Positions 50,607 through 58,810 of a DNA stretch of 64,000 nt are shown here, in pieces. Each line of letters opens with the position of its first letter. Within the stretch, counting starts at the first letter, position 1. The notes beneath the pieces are model-generated. The model did not search any database and was not told the DNA's origin. It was given only the letters and a program-made list of their open reading frames with translations. Position numbers and translations under genes: made by a program. Source of the stretch: Streptomyces sp. NBC_01445 (GTDB lineage Bacteria; Actinomycetota; Actinomycetes; Streptomycetales; Streptomycetaceae); contig NZ_CP109485.1 of NCBI RefSeq assembly GCF_035918235.1, forward strand, positions 5,753,501 to 5,817,500, written 5' to 3'.

Positions 50607-51290
50607 GTGGAAGAGACCATCGGAGTCACCTCGGCAGTCACCTCGTCCGTCACCTCGCCTCCCCAGATCCCCAAGCAGCGCGGGGAGATCCTCCTCGACG
50701 CCGCCGTGCGCTACGCGGAGGAACGCCACTGGGACGTGTTCCCCGGCACCTGGCTGGAGGTCGACGAGGGCAGGCAGCACTGCTCCTGCGGCGACGCCAG
50801 GTGCGCGGCCCCCGGTGCCCACCACGCCCGCGAGGACTGGGCGAACCAGGCGACCGGGAGTGCGACCGCCGCCCGCCGGCTGTGGTCCAAGCACCCCGCC
50901 GCCTCGATCCTGCTGCCGACGGGCCGCACGTTCGACGCGATCGACGTGCCCGAGACCGCCGGGTTCCTGGCCCTGGCCCGCATGGAGCGCATGGAACTCA
51001 CTCTCGGCCCGGTCACCTGCACCCCCGACCGCCGGATGCAGTTCTTCGTCCTGCCGGGCGCCGCCTCGAAGGTCCCCGACCTGGTCCGCAAGCTGGGCTG
51101 GCCGCCCGCCTCCCTCGACCTGGACGCGCTCGGCGAGGGCGCCTACGTCGCCGCGCCGCCCACCCGCGTCGGCGGCCGGGGCGCCGTCCAGTGGGCCTGC
51201 CGCCCCACCGCCGCGAACCGCTGGCTGCCCGACGCCGAGGAGCTCATCTCCCCGCTGGCGTACGCGTGCGGGCGGGAGGGCCGCCGGTAG
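50607..51290 (+). CDS. Bifunctional primase/polymerase-like (Prim-Pol) domain protein
   Basis: Protein of 227 residues matching the N-terminal Prim-Pol domain pattern of actinobacterial proteins: ILLDAAVRYAEERHWDVFPGTWLE, a Cys/His cluster HCSCGDARCAAPGAHH that probably binds zinc, WSKHPAASILLPTGRTFDAIDVPE, and GEGAYVAAPPTRVGGRGAVQWAC. There is no helicase domain, so it is the short stand-alone form common in Streptomyces chromosomes. Whether it retains catalytic acidic residues is doubtful; DVPE may be the remnant of a DxD/E. GTG 50607 was chosen with GGGAG upstream; GTG 50583 is possible. The head is Thr/Val/Ser-rich. Confidence 0.75.
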   Translation: MEETIGVTSAVTSSVTSPPQIPKQRGEILLDAAVRYAEERHWDVFPGTWLEVDEGRQHCSCGDARCAAPGAHHAREDWANQATGSATAARRLWSKHPAASILLPTGRTFDAIDVPETAGFLALARMERMELTLGPVTCTPDRRMQFFVLPGAASKVPDLVRKLGWPPASLDLDALGEGAYVAAPPTRVGGRGAVQWACRPTAANRWLPDAEELISPLAYACGREGRR

Positions 51291-51365
51291 AACCCCGACA
51301 GTGACCCGCGCGGCCACGTATCGTGCGGGAACCTATGGCGGCGACGAAGGGCGGCGGGCGGCACA

Positions 51366-52178
51366 GTGACCGAGGCGGGGATCAGGATCGAGGCGGAGAC
51401 CGAGGCCGGCGCGCCGGCCGTACGCGTACAGGACCTCTGGAAGGCGTTCGGCCAGAGCGTCGCCGTCGCGGGGATCGATCTCGCCCTTCCCGCGGGCAAG
51501 TTCATCGGCCTCGTCGGGCCGAACGGCGCGGGCAAGACGACCACCCTTTCCATGGTCACCGGCCTGCTCCGGCCCGACCGTGGCACCGTCGAAGTCGTCG
51601 GCCACGACGTGTGGCGCGACCCCGTCGAGGTGAAGGCCCGCATCGGGGTACTGCCCGAGGGCCTGCGCCTGTTCGAGCGGCTCTCGGGGCATGAACTCCT
51701 CGCGTACACGGGCAGGTTGCGCGGCCTGCCCGGCGCCGAGGTCGACAAGCGCGCCGCCCAGCTCCTCGACGTGCTCGACCTCACCGGGGCCCAGCACAAA
51801 CTCGTCGTCGACTACTCGACCGGCATGCGCAAGAAGATCGGGCTCGCCGCCGCGCTCCTCCACAACCCCGAAGTCCTCTTCCTGGACGAGCCGTTCGAGG
51901 GCGTCGACCCGGTCTCCGCGCAGACCATCCGCGGCGTCCTGGAGCGCTACACCGGCTCCGGGGCGACCGTCGTCTTCTCCTCGCACGTCATGGAGCTCGT
52001 CGAGTCGCTCTGCGACTGGGTCGCCGTCATGGCCGCCGGCCGCATCCGCGCACAGGGGCCCCTCGCCGAAGTGCGCGGCGACGCGCCCTCCCTCCAGCAG
52101 GCGTTCCTCGAACTCGTCGGCGCGAACAGCCGCGACACCACCTCCGACCTGGACTGGCTGGGAGGCGGCAGCCGGTGA
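51366..52178 (+). CDS. ABC transporter ATP-binding protein
   Basis: ATPase subunit of 270 residues. Walker A GPNGAGKT at 51-58, a degenerate signature YSTGMRKKIGLAA in place of LSGGQ, Walker B VLFLDEPFEGVD, and the H-loop in VVFSSHVMELVESL. The type is that of ABC-2 exporters. GTG 51366 is the start. It overlaps the permease gene by GTGA, and the two would form an efflux or membrane-remodelling exporter of unknown substrate. Confidence 0.93.
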   Translation: MTEAGIRIEAETEAGAPAVRVQDLWKAFGQSVAVAGIDLALPAGKFIGLVGPNGAGKTTTLSMVTGLLRPDRGTVEVVGHDVWRDPVEVKARIGVLPEGLRLFERLSGHELLAYTGRLRGLPGAEVDKRAAQLLDVLDLTGAQHKLVVDYSTGMRKKIGLAAALLHNPEVLFLDEPFEGVDPVSAQTIRGVLERYTGSGATVVFSSHVMELVESLCDWVAVMAAGRIRAQGPLAEVRGDAPSLQQAFLELVGANSRDTTSDLDWLGGGSR

Positions 52179-53758
52179 CCACGACGACCGTCACGCTGGT
52201 CCGCCTCAAGCTGGCGCTCCTGCGCAACGGACTGCGCGGCTCCACGGGCCGCCGCGCCGCCTACATCGCCACGCTCGTCGTCGTGCTGCTCGTCGCCGCG
52301 CTCCAGCTCATCGGCCTGATCGCCCTGCGCGGCAGCACCCACGCGGCGACCCTCTGCGTCATCCTCACCGCCGTACTCGCCCTCGGCTGGGCGGTGATGC
52401 CGCTCTTCTTCCCCTCCGGCGACGAGACCCTCGACCCGACCCGCCTCGTCATGCTCCCGCTGCGGCCACACCCCCTCGTACGGGGTCTGCTCATCGCGTC
52501 CCTCGTCGGGATCGGCCCCCTGTTCACGCTCTGTCTCGCGGTCGGCGCGGTGATCGCCCTGGCGCACGGGGCCGCCGCGTCCGCCGTCGCGGTCCTGGCC
52601 GTCGCCCTCACCCTGCTCACCTGCGTCGCCCTCGCCCGCGCCGTGGCCGCTGCCAACATCCGGCTGCTCACCAGCCGCAAGGGACGCGACCTCGCCGTCC
52701 TCAGCGGGCTCGTCATCGCCGTCGGCGCGCAGGTCGTCAACTTCGGTGCGCAGCGGCTCGGTTCGTCCGGCGGCCTCGGGGCGCTCGACCCGGCGGGCGA
52801 CGTACTGGCCTGGATCCCGCCCGCGTCCGCGATCGGCGCCGTCGACTCCGTCAGCCACGGCTCGTACGGCGTCGCGGCGGCCCGCCTCGTCCTGTGTGCG
52901 GCCGCACTCGCCGGACTTCTGTACGCGTGGCAACGCGCCCTGACGCGTCTCATGACGTCCCCCGACGGCTCCACGCTCCAGGCCGCCGAGCCCACCCGCC
53001 GCAGGCGCACGTCCCGCGGCCCCCGCCTCCTGCCCGACGGCCGCACGGGCACGGTCATGGAGCGCGCCCTGCGCTATGTGTGGCGCGACCCGAAGACCAA
53101 GGCGGCCTGGGTGACGTCCCTGGCCATCGGCCTGATCGTGCCGGTCTTCAACGCCCTCCAGGGCACCGGCTCCATCTACTTCGCGTGCTTCGCCGCCGGA
53201 ATGCTCGGCATCCAGATGTACAACCAGTTCGGGCAGGACACCTCGGCGTTCTGGATGGTCGCCATGACCATCTCCTCGCCGCGTGACGCCTACGTGGAAC
53301 TGCGCGGCCGCGCCCTCGCCCTCCTGACGATCACCCTGCCGTACGCGACGCTGGTCACCGTCGTCACGACCGCGATGCTCGGCGACTGGCGGGCCCTGCC
53401 CGAGGTGCTCGGCCTCTCCTTCGCGCTCCTCGGCGCGATGCTCGCCACCGGCGCCTGGTCGTCGGCCCGCTTCCCGTACTCGATCCCGCAGGAGGGCTAC
53501 AAGAACGTCGCCCCGGGGCAGGCGGGCCTCGCCTGGATATCGATCTTCGGCGGGATGGTCGCGGCGGCCCTGCTGTGCGCGCCCGTCATCGCCCTCGCGA
53601 TCTGGCTGCACGTGTCGGGCGCCGAGTCCGCGACCTGGCTGCTGCTGCCGATCGGCGCCGCGTACGCGGCGGGGATCACCCTGGCGGGCCTGCGCCTGGC
53701 CGCCCCGCGCACGGCGGCCCGCCTGCCGGAGATCCTCGCGGCGGTCAGCAAGGGATGA
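52175..53758 (+). CDS. ABC transporter permease (ABC-2-like)
   Basis: Integral membrane protein of 527 residues with about 12 hydrophobic segments, such as AAYIATLVVVLLVAALQLIGLIAL, GWAVMPLFFPSGDETLDPTRLVMLPL and LLPIGAAYAAGITLAGLRLAA. The phrase SGDETLDPTRLVMLPLRPHPLVRGLLIASLVG is typical of actinobacterial transporter proteins paired with this ATPase. It begins within the stop codon of the ATPase gene, so stoichiometric translation is likely. Substrate unknown. Confidence 0.88.
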   Translation: MTTTTVTLVRLKLALLRNGLRGSTGRRAAYIATLVVVLLVAALQLIGLIALRGSTHAATLCVILTAVLALGWAVMPLFFPSGDETLDPTRLVMLPLRPHPLVRGLLIASLVGIGPLFTLCLAVGAVIALAHGAAASAVAVLAVALTLLTCVALARAVAAANIRLLTSRKGRDLAVLSGLVIAVGAQVVNFGAQRLGSSGGLGALDPAGDVLAWIPPASAIGAVDSVSHGSYGVAAARLVLCAAALAGLLYAWQRALTRLMTSPDGSTLQAAEPTRRRRTSRGPRLLPDGRTGTVMERALRYVWRDPKTKAAWVTSLAIGLIVPVFNALQGTGSIYFACFAAGMLGIQMYNQFGQDTSAFWMVAMTISSPRDAYVELRGRALALLTITLPYATLVTVVTTAMLGDWRALPEVLGLSFALLGAMLATGAWSSARFPYSIPQEGYKNVAPGQAGLAWISIFGGMVAAALLCAPVIALAIWLHVSGAESATWLLLPIGAAYAAGITLAGLRLAAPRTAARLPEILAAVSKG

Positions 53759-53800
53759 CGCGTGCCGCAGGGCGTATCCCGCGTATCCCCCTGGAGCGCG

Positions 53801-55135
53801 TCACATCCTGCTGAGCGCCGCCGTCGCGTACAGGACGTCGTGGATGGCCTCGCGGTCGCCGTCCTGTCCGGCGGCCGCCTCCTCCGGAGTGACGTGACCG
53901 GCCGCCAGGCGGCAGAACTCGGCGCCGTCCAGGGCGACATGGGCAACCTCGTGCTCCTCCGAGCCGACCGCGCCGGGCGAGTCCAGGGCGATGAGCCACT
54001 CGCCGCCGCCCGCCCCCTCGACCTCGAGGCGCAGCGTGCGGCCCGGCGCGCCCGCGGCGACCAGGCTGCGGGCCGGTGCGGCGAGGCCCGCGCGGCGGCG
54101 CCCGGCGAGGGAGTCGGGAAGCAGCCGGGCCGCCAGATCGATCATGCGGTTCAGATGGCGGGCCGACGGCGGCTCGTACGGGTAGTCCACCGCCTCGGCG
54201 ATGTCCTCGGCGTGCACCCAGCACTCGAAGGCGCGGTCCAGCATCGAGTCGCGCAGCGGCAGGGAGAAGTCCCCGTACGGGACCGCCAGTTGACCCGACG
54301 AGCGGGTGCGGCCCGAGGAGCCGTCCGGGTCGGCCGCGAACGACACCGTGCGGATCACGGCGTGCGACTGCTCGCGCCAGGGGCCGCGGACGGCCCGGGT
54401 CGGCGGGAAGTGCGAAGCCTTCCAGAACGTCTCCGTGCGGCTCTCCGGCGTGCGGCGCTCCTCGGGTGCGACGCCGAACAGCGGGTCGTCGAGGCCGAGC
54501 GCGACGGCGACCAGGCCGTCCACGCTCATCAGATGCGTGAGGACGCCGGCGACGGTCGTCTTGCGGCTGACCCGGTCGTCCCCCTCGTACCAGCGAAGCC
54601 GTACGGGCGCGTGCCACTCGGAGTCGCCGATGTCCTGGAGCAGGGCGTCGAGGCGGGCGGTCTCCGCGTCGTACGGGGCGGCCCACTCGGGGACCGGGAT
54701 GCGGGGCGGGCGGCGGGTGAGGCAGCCCTCCAGGACGCGGGAGCGCAGCATCGGGTCGAGGTCGAGGCTCTCCTCGGAGTGCAGCAGGCCCACGGCGTCC
54801 CGCAGCCGCAGCGCCTCCTCGGCACAGGGGCCGCAGTCGCCGAGGTGCTCCTCCACGGCGACGCTCTCCGCGGCCGAGCACGCGGCGAGCGCCCACGCGC
54901 CGAGGAGGGACTTGAGGACGCGGTGCTCCAGGACGAGCGGCTCGGGGACGTGATCCGGCAGCGGGCGCCGGGTGTCCTCCACGGAGGAGCGCGGCGTCGG
55001 TATCCGGGCGTTCGCGGCGGCGTCGGGAAGCCCGGCGCCCTCGAAGCCTTCGGGTTGCCCGGCGCCCTCGCGGTTGTCGCGGTTGTCGTGGTCATCGGGC
55101 TGGTCGGCGTTGCCGAAGGGGTTGGGCCCGCTCAC
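53801..55135 (-). CDS. Soluble zinc-finger anti-sigma factor fused to a maleylpyruvate-isomerase-like domain
   Basis: Protein of 444 residues. Residues about 70-115 contain the HxxxCxxC anti-sigma zinc motif (SVAVEEHLGDCGPCAEEALRL). It is followed from about 165 by an MDMPI/DinB-like helical domain (TTVAGVLTHLMSVDGLVAVALGLDDPLFG; AFECWVHAEDIAEAVDYPYEPP), and ends in a further alpha/beta region. No membrane helix is present, unlike most ECF anti-sigma factors, so it would act in the cytoplasm, perhaps redox- or thiol-responsive. Its start overlaps the stop of the ECF sigma gene upstream (55132-55135), the usual sigma/anti-sigma coupling. Confidence 0.82.
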   Translation of the reverse strand: MSGPNPFGNADQPDDHDNRDNREGAGQPEGFEGAGLPDAAANARIPTPRSSVEDTRRPLPDHVPEPLVLEHRVLKSLLGAWALAACSAAESVAVEEHLGDCGPCAEEALRLRDAVGLLHSEESLDLDPMLRSRVLEGCLTRRPPRIPVPEWAAPYDAETARLDALLQDIGDSEWHAPVRLRWYEGDDRVSRKTTVAGVLTHLMSVDGLVAVALGLDDPLFGVAPEERRTPESRTETFWKASHFPPTRAVRGPWREQSHAVIRTVSFAADPDGSSGRTRSSGQLAVPYGDFSLPLRDSMLDRAFECWVHAEDIAEAVDYPYEPPSARHLNRMIDLAARLLPDSLAGRRRAGLAAPARSLVAAGAPGRTLRLEVEGAGGGEWLIALDSPGAVGSEEHEVAHVALDGAEFCRLAAGHVTPEEAAAGQDGDREAIHDVLYATAALSRM

Positions 55136-55719
55136 AGCGCCCTCCCGTGTCCGGGAGATCCCGGCGGGGTGCCGGACGTGCCGCTGTCGTGGGCCGTGGA
55201 CAGGAGCTGGAGTCCGAGGCGCAGGCGGCGGCGCGCCTCGTCCTCGGTGACGCCGAGGTCGACCGCGGTCTGGCGGTAGTCCCTGCGCTGGAAGTAGGCC
55301 AGCTCCAGCGCGGCGCGCAGCGGGGCGGGCATCGAGGTGACGATGTAGTCGGCGCGGGCGGCGGCGGAGGCGTGCCGCACCTTGCGCTCCAGGTCCTCCG
55401 TGGTGCCCTCGCCGCTGCGGACGAGGGCGGCGGACTCGGTCTGGCGCAGGCGGTGGACCGCGCGCCGGTGGGTGAGGGTGGCGATCCAGGAGCGCAGGGG
55501 CCCCTGCTTGGGGTCGTACGCGTCGGGGTTCTCCCAGACGTGGGTGAAGACGTCGCGCGTGATGCGGTCGGCCGCGTCCTCGTCACCGAGCACGCGGTGC
55601 GCGAGCCCGTGCACGAGCGACGCGAAGCGGTCGTACAGCTCACCGAGCGCCGCGGCCTCCCCGTGCGCGAGCCGCTGTTGCATCCTCCGGTCCCACCGGG
55701 TCGGAGTCTCCTTGGCCAT
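55132..55719 (-). CDS. ECF RNA polymerase sigma factor
   Basis: Sigma-70 family protein of 195 residues. Region 2: LGELYDRFASLVHGLAHRVLGDEDAADRITRDVFTHVWENPDAYDPKQGPLRSWIATLTHRRAVHRLR. Region 4: MPAPLRAALELAYFQRRDYRQTAVDLGVTEDEARRRLRLGLQLLS. The recognition-helix part is slightly unusual (TEDEARRRLRLGLQ rather than TVKSRLRRA). It is coupled to the soluble zinc anti-sigma gene downstream by a 4-base overlap, and that protein most likely holds it inactive. Target promoters unknown; the gene may be autoregulated. Confidence 0.9.
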   Translation of the reverse strand: MAKETPTRWDRRMQQRLAHGEAAALGELYDRFASLVHGLAHRVLGDEDAADRITRDVFTHVWENPDAYDPKQGPLRSWIATLTHRRAVHRLRQTESAALVRSGEGTTEDLERKVRHASAAARADYIVTSMPAPLRAALELAYFQRRDYRQTAVDLGVTEDEARRRLRLGLQLLSTAHDSGTSGTPPGSPGHGRAL

Positions 55720-55998
55720 GCGGCCCCCTCACCGTGTGCGTTCCCTCGAATGTAGTCGGACGCGCCGACAACGCACCTGCCTTTGCGTCAAAGGTCGACC
55801 TGGCCGGATGCGGATGGTAAGGAGGCAGTCACGTTGCGCGGACCTTTGGCGCCGAAAGCAGTGCAAAATCCGATCACTTGGGTCTTAACCGGGTCATATG
55901 TGATACGTCTGCAGTGGTGTTTCAGCACCTCGCGGTCGGGCAGCCGCGAGAGAAGACAAGCGTAAGCAGGGGTTCCGGATCAACGGGAGGAGTGGCGC
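55720..55998. other. Divergent promoter region between ECF sigma and STAS genes
   Basis: About 279 bases. An AT-richer segment (GCAAAATCCGATCACTTGGG ... GGGTCATATGTGATACG, 55862-55911) probably holds the STAS gene promoter. GGGAGGAG at 55985-55992 is its ribosome site. No gene was seen. Confidence 0.45.
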
Positions 55999-56373
55999 GT
56001 GACGCTCAGAGTGACCGAGGGACAGCAGGGTGGCTGGGCCGTCGTGCGGGTGTCGGGCGAGATGGATCTCGCCACCTCTCCCGCGCTGCGCCAGCAGGTG
56101 CACGACGCGGTCGCGGACGGCCGGCACAGCCTCGTCCTCGATCTCTCGCAGGTCCTCTTCTGCGATTCGAGTGGAGTCGGCGTACTGATCGCGGCCCGCC
56201 GGCTGATGCGTTCCTGCCGCGGCGAGCTCCGGCTGATCCTGCCGGCCAAGGGGGCCGAGGACGGCTCGCACGTCAACCGCGTCCTGTCGGCGCTCGGCGT
56301 GCGCCGCCTCTTCGAGGTGTACCCGGACGTACTGAGCGCCGTGAACGACGAGGCGTCGCCGCTCTCGGCCTGA
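55999..56373 (+). CDS. STAS-domain anti-sigma factor antagonist
   Basis: Protein of 124 residues of the SpoIIAA/RsbV/BldG type. EMDLATSPALRQQVHDAVADG and the phosphorylation loop VLFCDSSGVGVLIAARR are present, with Ser57 or Ser58 as the likely phosphate acceptor for an HATPase_c anti-sigma kinase. The C-terminus has SALGVRRLFEVYPDVLSAV. It would release a SigB/F-like factor by binding its anti-sigma factor. An HATPase protein of that kind is encoded at 62512, 6 kb away, but pairing is not shown. Confidence 0.93.
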   Translation: MTLRVTEGQQGGWAVVRVSGEMDLATSPALRQQVHDAVADGRHSLVLDLSQVLFCDSSGVGVLIAARRLMRSCRGELRLILPAKGAEDGSHVNRVLSALGVRRLFEVYPDVLSAVNDEASPLSA

Positions 56374-56562
56374 CCGCGCGGATCCGACCGGCGCAGACCC
56401 GTGCGTCCGGGCCGCCGGGCGCGGAAGTTGTTGCGGAATTTTTCCGGTCTTGGCACAAGCGTCGCTGTGAGGGCCCCCGGCGCCGCTCCACGACGTACGC
56501 TCCCTGGCGAGGGGACGGGCAGGACCCGTACCACCACCGATGCGAGAGGCGGCCGAGAGGAC

Positions 56563-57090
56563 ATGGACCACGCCGAGAGCACCGATCACGCCGAGTACGA
56601 GCGCAGGATCGCTGCCCGCTTCGCCGGCTTCGACCAGGACGGCAACGGCTACATCGACCGCGAGGACTTCGTGACCGCGGCCAAGGGACTGCTGGCCGAG
56701 TTCACCACGACGGCGCGCTGCGACAAGGGCCAGGCGCTCTACGCGGGCGCCGAGGCCTTCTGGCAGGGCATGGCCGGCATAGCGGATGTGGACGGTGACC
56801 AGCGCGTCTCCCGCGAGGAGTTCGTGACGGGCGCGGTGAAGCGGCTGCGGGACAACCCGAAGCGGTTCGCGGAGATCGCCCGCCCCTTCCTGCGGGCCGC
56901 CATCGCCGTCGCCGACCAGGAAGGTTCCGGGATCACCCCGGCGGCAGCGGAGCGCATCCTGCGCGTCCTCGGTGCCGACCCGTCCGTGGTGGCCACGGTG
57001 GCCGCCGCGCTGGACTCGGACGGCGACGGGCGGATCTCGGAGGAGGAGATCGTCATCGCGTTCGCCCACTACTTCACCGTTCCGGAATAG
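56563..57090 (+). CDS. EF-hand calcium-binding protein (calerythrin-like)
   Basis: Acidic protein of 175 residues with four EF-hands: loop 1 DQDGNGYIDRED (24-35), loop 2 DVDGDQRVSREE (75-86), loop 3 DQEGSGITPAAA (118-129; the final Glu is missing, so it may not bind calcium) and loop 4 DSDGDGRISEEE (151-162). This is the layout of the Streptomyces/Saccharopolyspora calerythrin family of calcium buffers or sensors. ATG 56563 follows GAGAGGAC. The last 17 bases overlap the 3' end of the convergent acyl-CoA ligase gene. Confidence 0.92.
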   Translation: MDHAESTDHAEYERRIAARFAGFDQDGNGYIDREDFVTAAKGLLAEFTTTARCDKGQALYAGAEAFWQGMAGIADVDGDQRVSREEFVTGAVKRLRDNPKRFAEIARPFLRAAIAVADQEGSGITPAAAERILRVLGADPSVVATVAAALDSDGDGRISEEEIVIAFAHYFTVPE

Positions 57091-58654
57091 CGTTCACCGG
57101 TCCTGTTCCCGAATAGCGCTCGCGCAGCTTGTACTTGAGCACCTTGCGCAGGGTGTCGTTGCGCGGAAGGGCGTCCACCAGTTCCAGCTGCTCGGGCAGC
57201 TTGTGCGTGGACAGCCCTTCCGACCGCAGATGGGACGCCATCGCCTCCAGGGTCAGCGGCTCGGTGCCGTCGCGCTGGACGACGACCGCGCACACCCGCT
57301 CGCCGCGCTCGGGGTCCGGGAGCCCCACGACCGCCGCGTCGCCCACCGCGGGGTGCGCGTGCAGCAGGTCCTCGATCTCCTTCGCGGAGATGTTCTCGCC
57401 CTTGCGGATGATGATGTCCTTGGCCCGCCCGGTGAGCACCAGATGCCCCGTGTCCCTCACATGCCCGAGGTCGCCGGTGACGAGGAACCCGTCGCCGTCG
57501 AACGCGGCAGCCGACTGCACGGGGTCCAGATAGCCCTGGCAGACGGCCTCCCCGCGCAGCCTGACCTCGCCGTCCACGCCGCACGGGACCTGCTTGCCGT
57601 CCGCGTCCGTGACCCGGATCTCCATGCCCTCGGGGGGCTTTCCCTCCGTCGTCGCGAGGTTCTCGGCGGTGTCGTCGGGGGCGCCCATCGTGATCATGGG
57701 GACCTCGGTCATGCCGTACCCGTGGGTGAGCTGACAGCCCATCTCCCGTACGACCGCGTGGTAGATCTCGGGCGGCTTGGGCGCGCCGCCGCCCGCGAGG
57801 AGCCGCAGCGTCGGGATGAGCCGGTCCTCGGGGGACTTGCGCTGTTCGGTCAGGAACATGGAGTAGAAGGCCGTGGAGCCGCCCGCGACGGTCACTCCGT
57901 GCCGCCGGTAGCCGTCGAGCGCGTCCGGCAGCGCGAACTGCTCGAACATCACCGCGGGGAACCCGTACAGGAGCAGCATGACCGTGTAGTCGGGGCCGGC
58001 TATGTGCGCGAAGGGGAACGCCATCGAGCCGACGTCGGACGCCGACAGGTGCAGGGCGTGCGCGAGGCAGGAGCCGCCGGCGATCAGCGAGCGGTCCGTG
58101 TGGAGGACGCCCTTGGGGTCGGAGGTCGTGCCGGAGGTCCAGTAGATCCAGCGCACGGCCGTGCCGTCGGTGGGTGCGGGCGGCAGTACGGAGGGATCGC
58201 CGTCGGGCAGCGTGTCGTACGCCTCGAAGATCCCGCGGGCGCCGAGGCGCCGGGCCATCTCCGTGTGGTCGAAGCCCCGCCACACGCCCGGGGTCGCGAA
58301 GAACTCGGCCTTCGACTCGCGCAGCGCGAAGCCGACCTCGCGGTCCCGGTAGAAGGGGATGACGGGGGACTGGACGGCGCCGATGCGGGCGAGCGCGAAG
58401 GAGAGCAACGCGGTCTCGATACGGGTCGGGAGCTGCCAGGCGACGACCGTGCCGGGGCGTACGCCCATGTCGTACAGACCGGCGGCGACCCGCTCGCCGC
58501 GCCCGCGCAGCTCGCCGAAGGTCAGGCGCCGGTCGTCCTTCGCGTCGGGGGCGGACTGGATCAGTACGGGGGTGTCGGGGGTGAGGGCGGCGCGGCGCTC
58601 GATCAGCTCCCAGAGCGTCCCGGCGGCGCCCAGGGCGTGTGCGGTGTCGTTCAC
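57074..58654 (-). CDS. AMP-dependent acyl-CoA ligase
   Basis: ANL-superfamily enzyme of 526 residues that activates a carboxylic acid to its CoA thioester via an acyl-AMP. ATP loop YWTSGTTSDPKGVLHTDRSL, A5-like HGYGMTEVPMITMGAP, Asp of GFLVTGDLGHV, RAKDIIIRKGENISAKEIEDLL hinge region, and the C-terminal lysine segment PRNDTLRKVLKYKLRE. It resembles FadD3/cyclohexanecarboxylate-type ligases rather than 4-coumarate ligases. It faces away from the amidohydrolase/acyl-CoA dehydrogenase genes; the shared promoter region has two candidate TetR operators. Confidence 0.9.
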   Translation of the reverse strand: MNDTAHALGAAGTLWELIERRAALTPDTPVLIQSAPDAKDDRRLTFGELRGRGERVAAGLYDMGVRPGTVVAWQLPTRIETALLSFALARIGAVQSPVIPFYRDREVGFALRESKAEFFATPGVWRGFDHTEMARRLGARGIFEAYDTLPDGDPSVLPPAPTDGTAVRWIYWTSGTTSDPKGVLHTDRSLIAGGSCLAHALHLSASDVGSMAFPFAHIAGPDYTVMLLLYGFPAVMFEQFALPDALDGYRRHGVTVAGGSTAFYSMFLTEQRKSPEDRLIPTLRLLAGGGAPKPPEIYHAVVREMGCQLTHGYGMTEVPMITMGAPDDTAENLATTEGKPPEGMEIRVTDADGKQVPCGVDGEVRLRGEAVCQGYLDPVQSAAAFDGDGFLVTGDLGHVRDTGHLVLTGRAKDIIIRKGENISAKEIEDLLHAHPAVGDAAVVGLPDPERGERVCAVVVQRDGTEPLTLEAMASHLRSEGLSTHKLPEQLELVDALPRNDTLRKVLKYKLRERYSGTGPVNAIPER

Positions 58655-58682
58655 TGCTCCCCCTCGAAACGGCAGACCGTAC

Positions 58683-58697
58683 CTGACGGTTAGTCAG
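58683..58697. promoter_or_regulatory. Operator-like palindrome by the acyl-CoA ligase gene
   Basis: CTGAC-GGTTA-GTCAG, a 5-bp perfect inverted repeat 29 bases upstream of the ligase start, flanked by ACC and ATC. The style is that of TetR-type sites in fatty-acid/steroid catabolic genes. Confidence 0.6.
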
Positions 58698-58759
58698 ATC
58701 GTGCGCAGAGCGTAGAGCGCTGCGCCTTGTCGGTCCAGGGGTGCGGGGCTAGCCTGCTA

Positions 58760-58797
58760 TCTGACGACCCATCAGAAACGCCATCAGAAACTGTCAG
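58760..58797. promoter_or_regulatory. Operator cluster upstream of the amidohydrolase gene
   Basis: TCTGA-CGACCCA-TCAGA (58760-58776) followed by a 12-base direct repeat CCATCAGAAACG/CCATCAGAAACT and TGTCAGG. The words resemble the palindrome at 58683-58697, so one regulator could bind both and control the divergent genes. Confidence 0.6.
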
Positions 58798-58810
58798 GTG
58801 AGGGGACACG

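Noticed and set aside
48334..51369. A 1011-residue + strand frame
   Set aside because: It is antisense to the DATQY protein and NsdA-like genes and lacks any motif or coherent codon bias.
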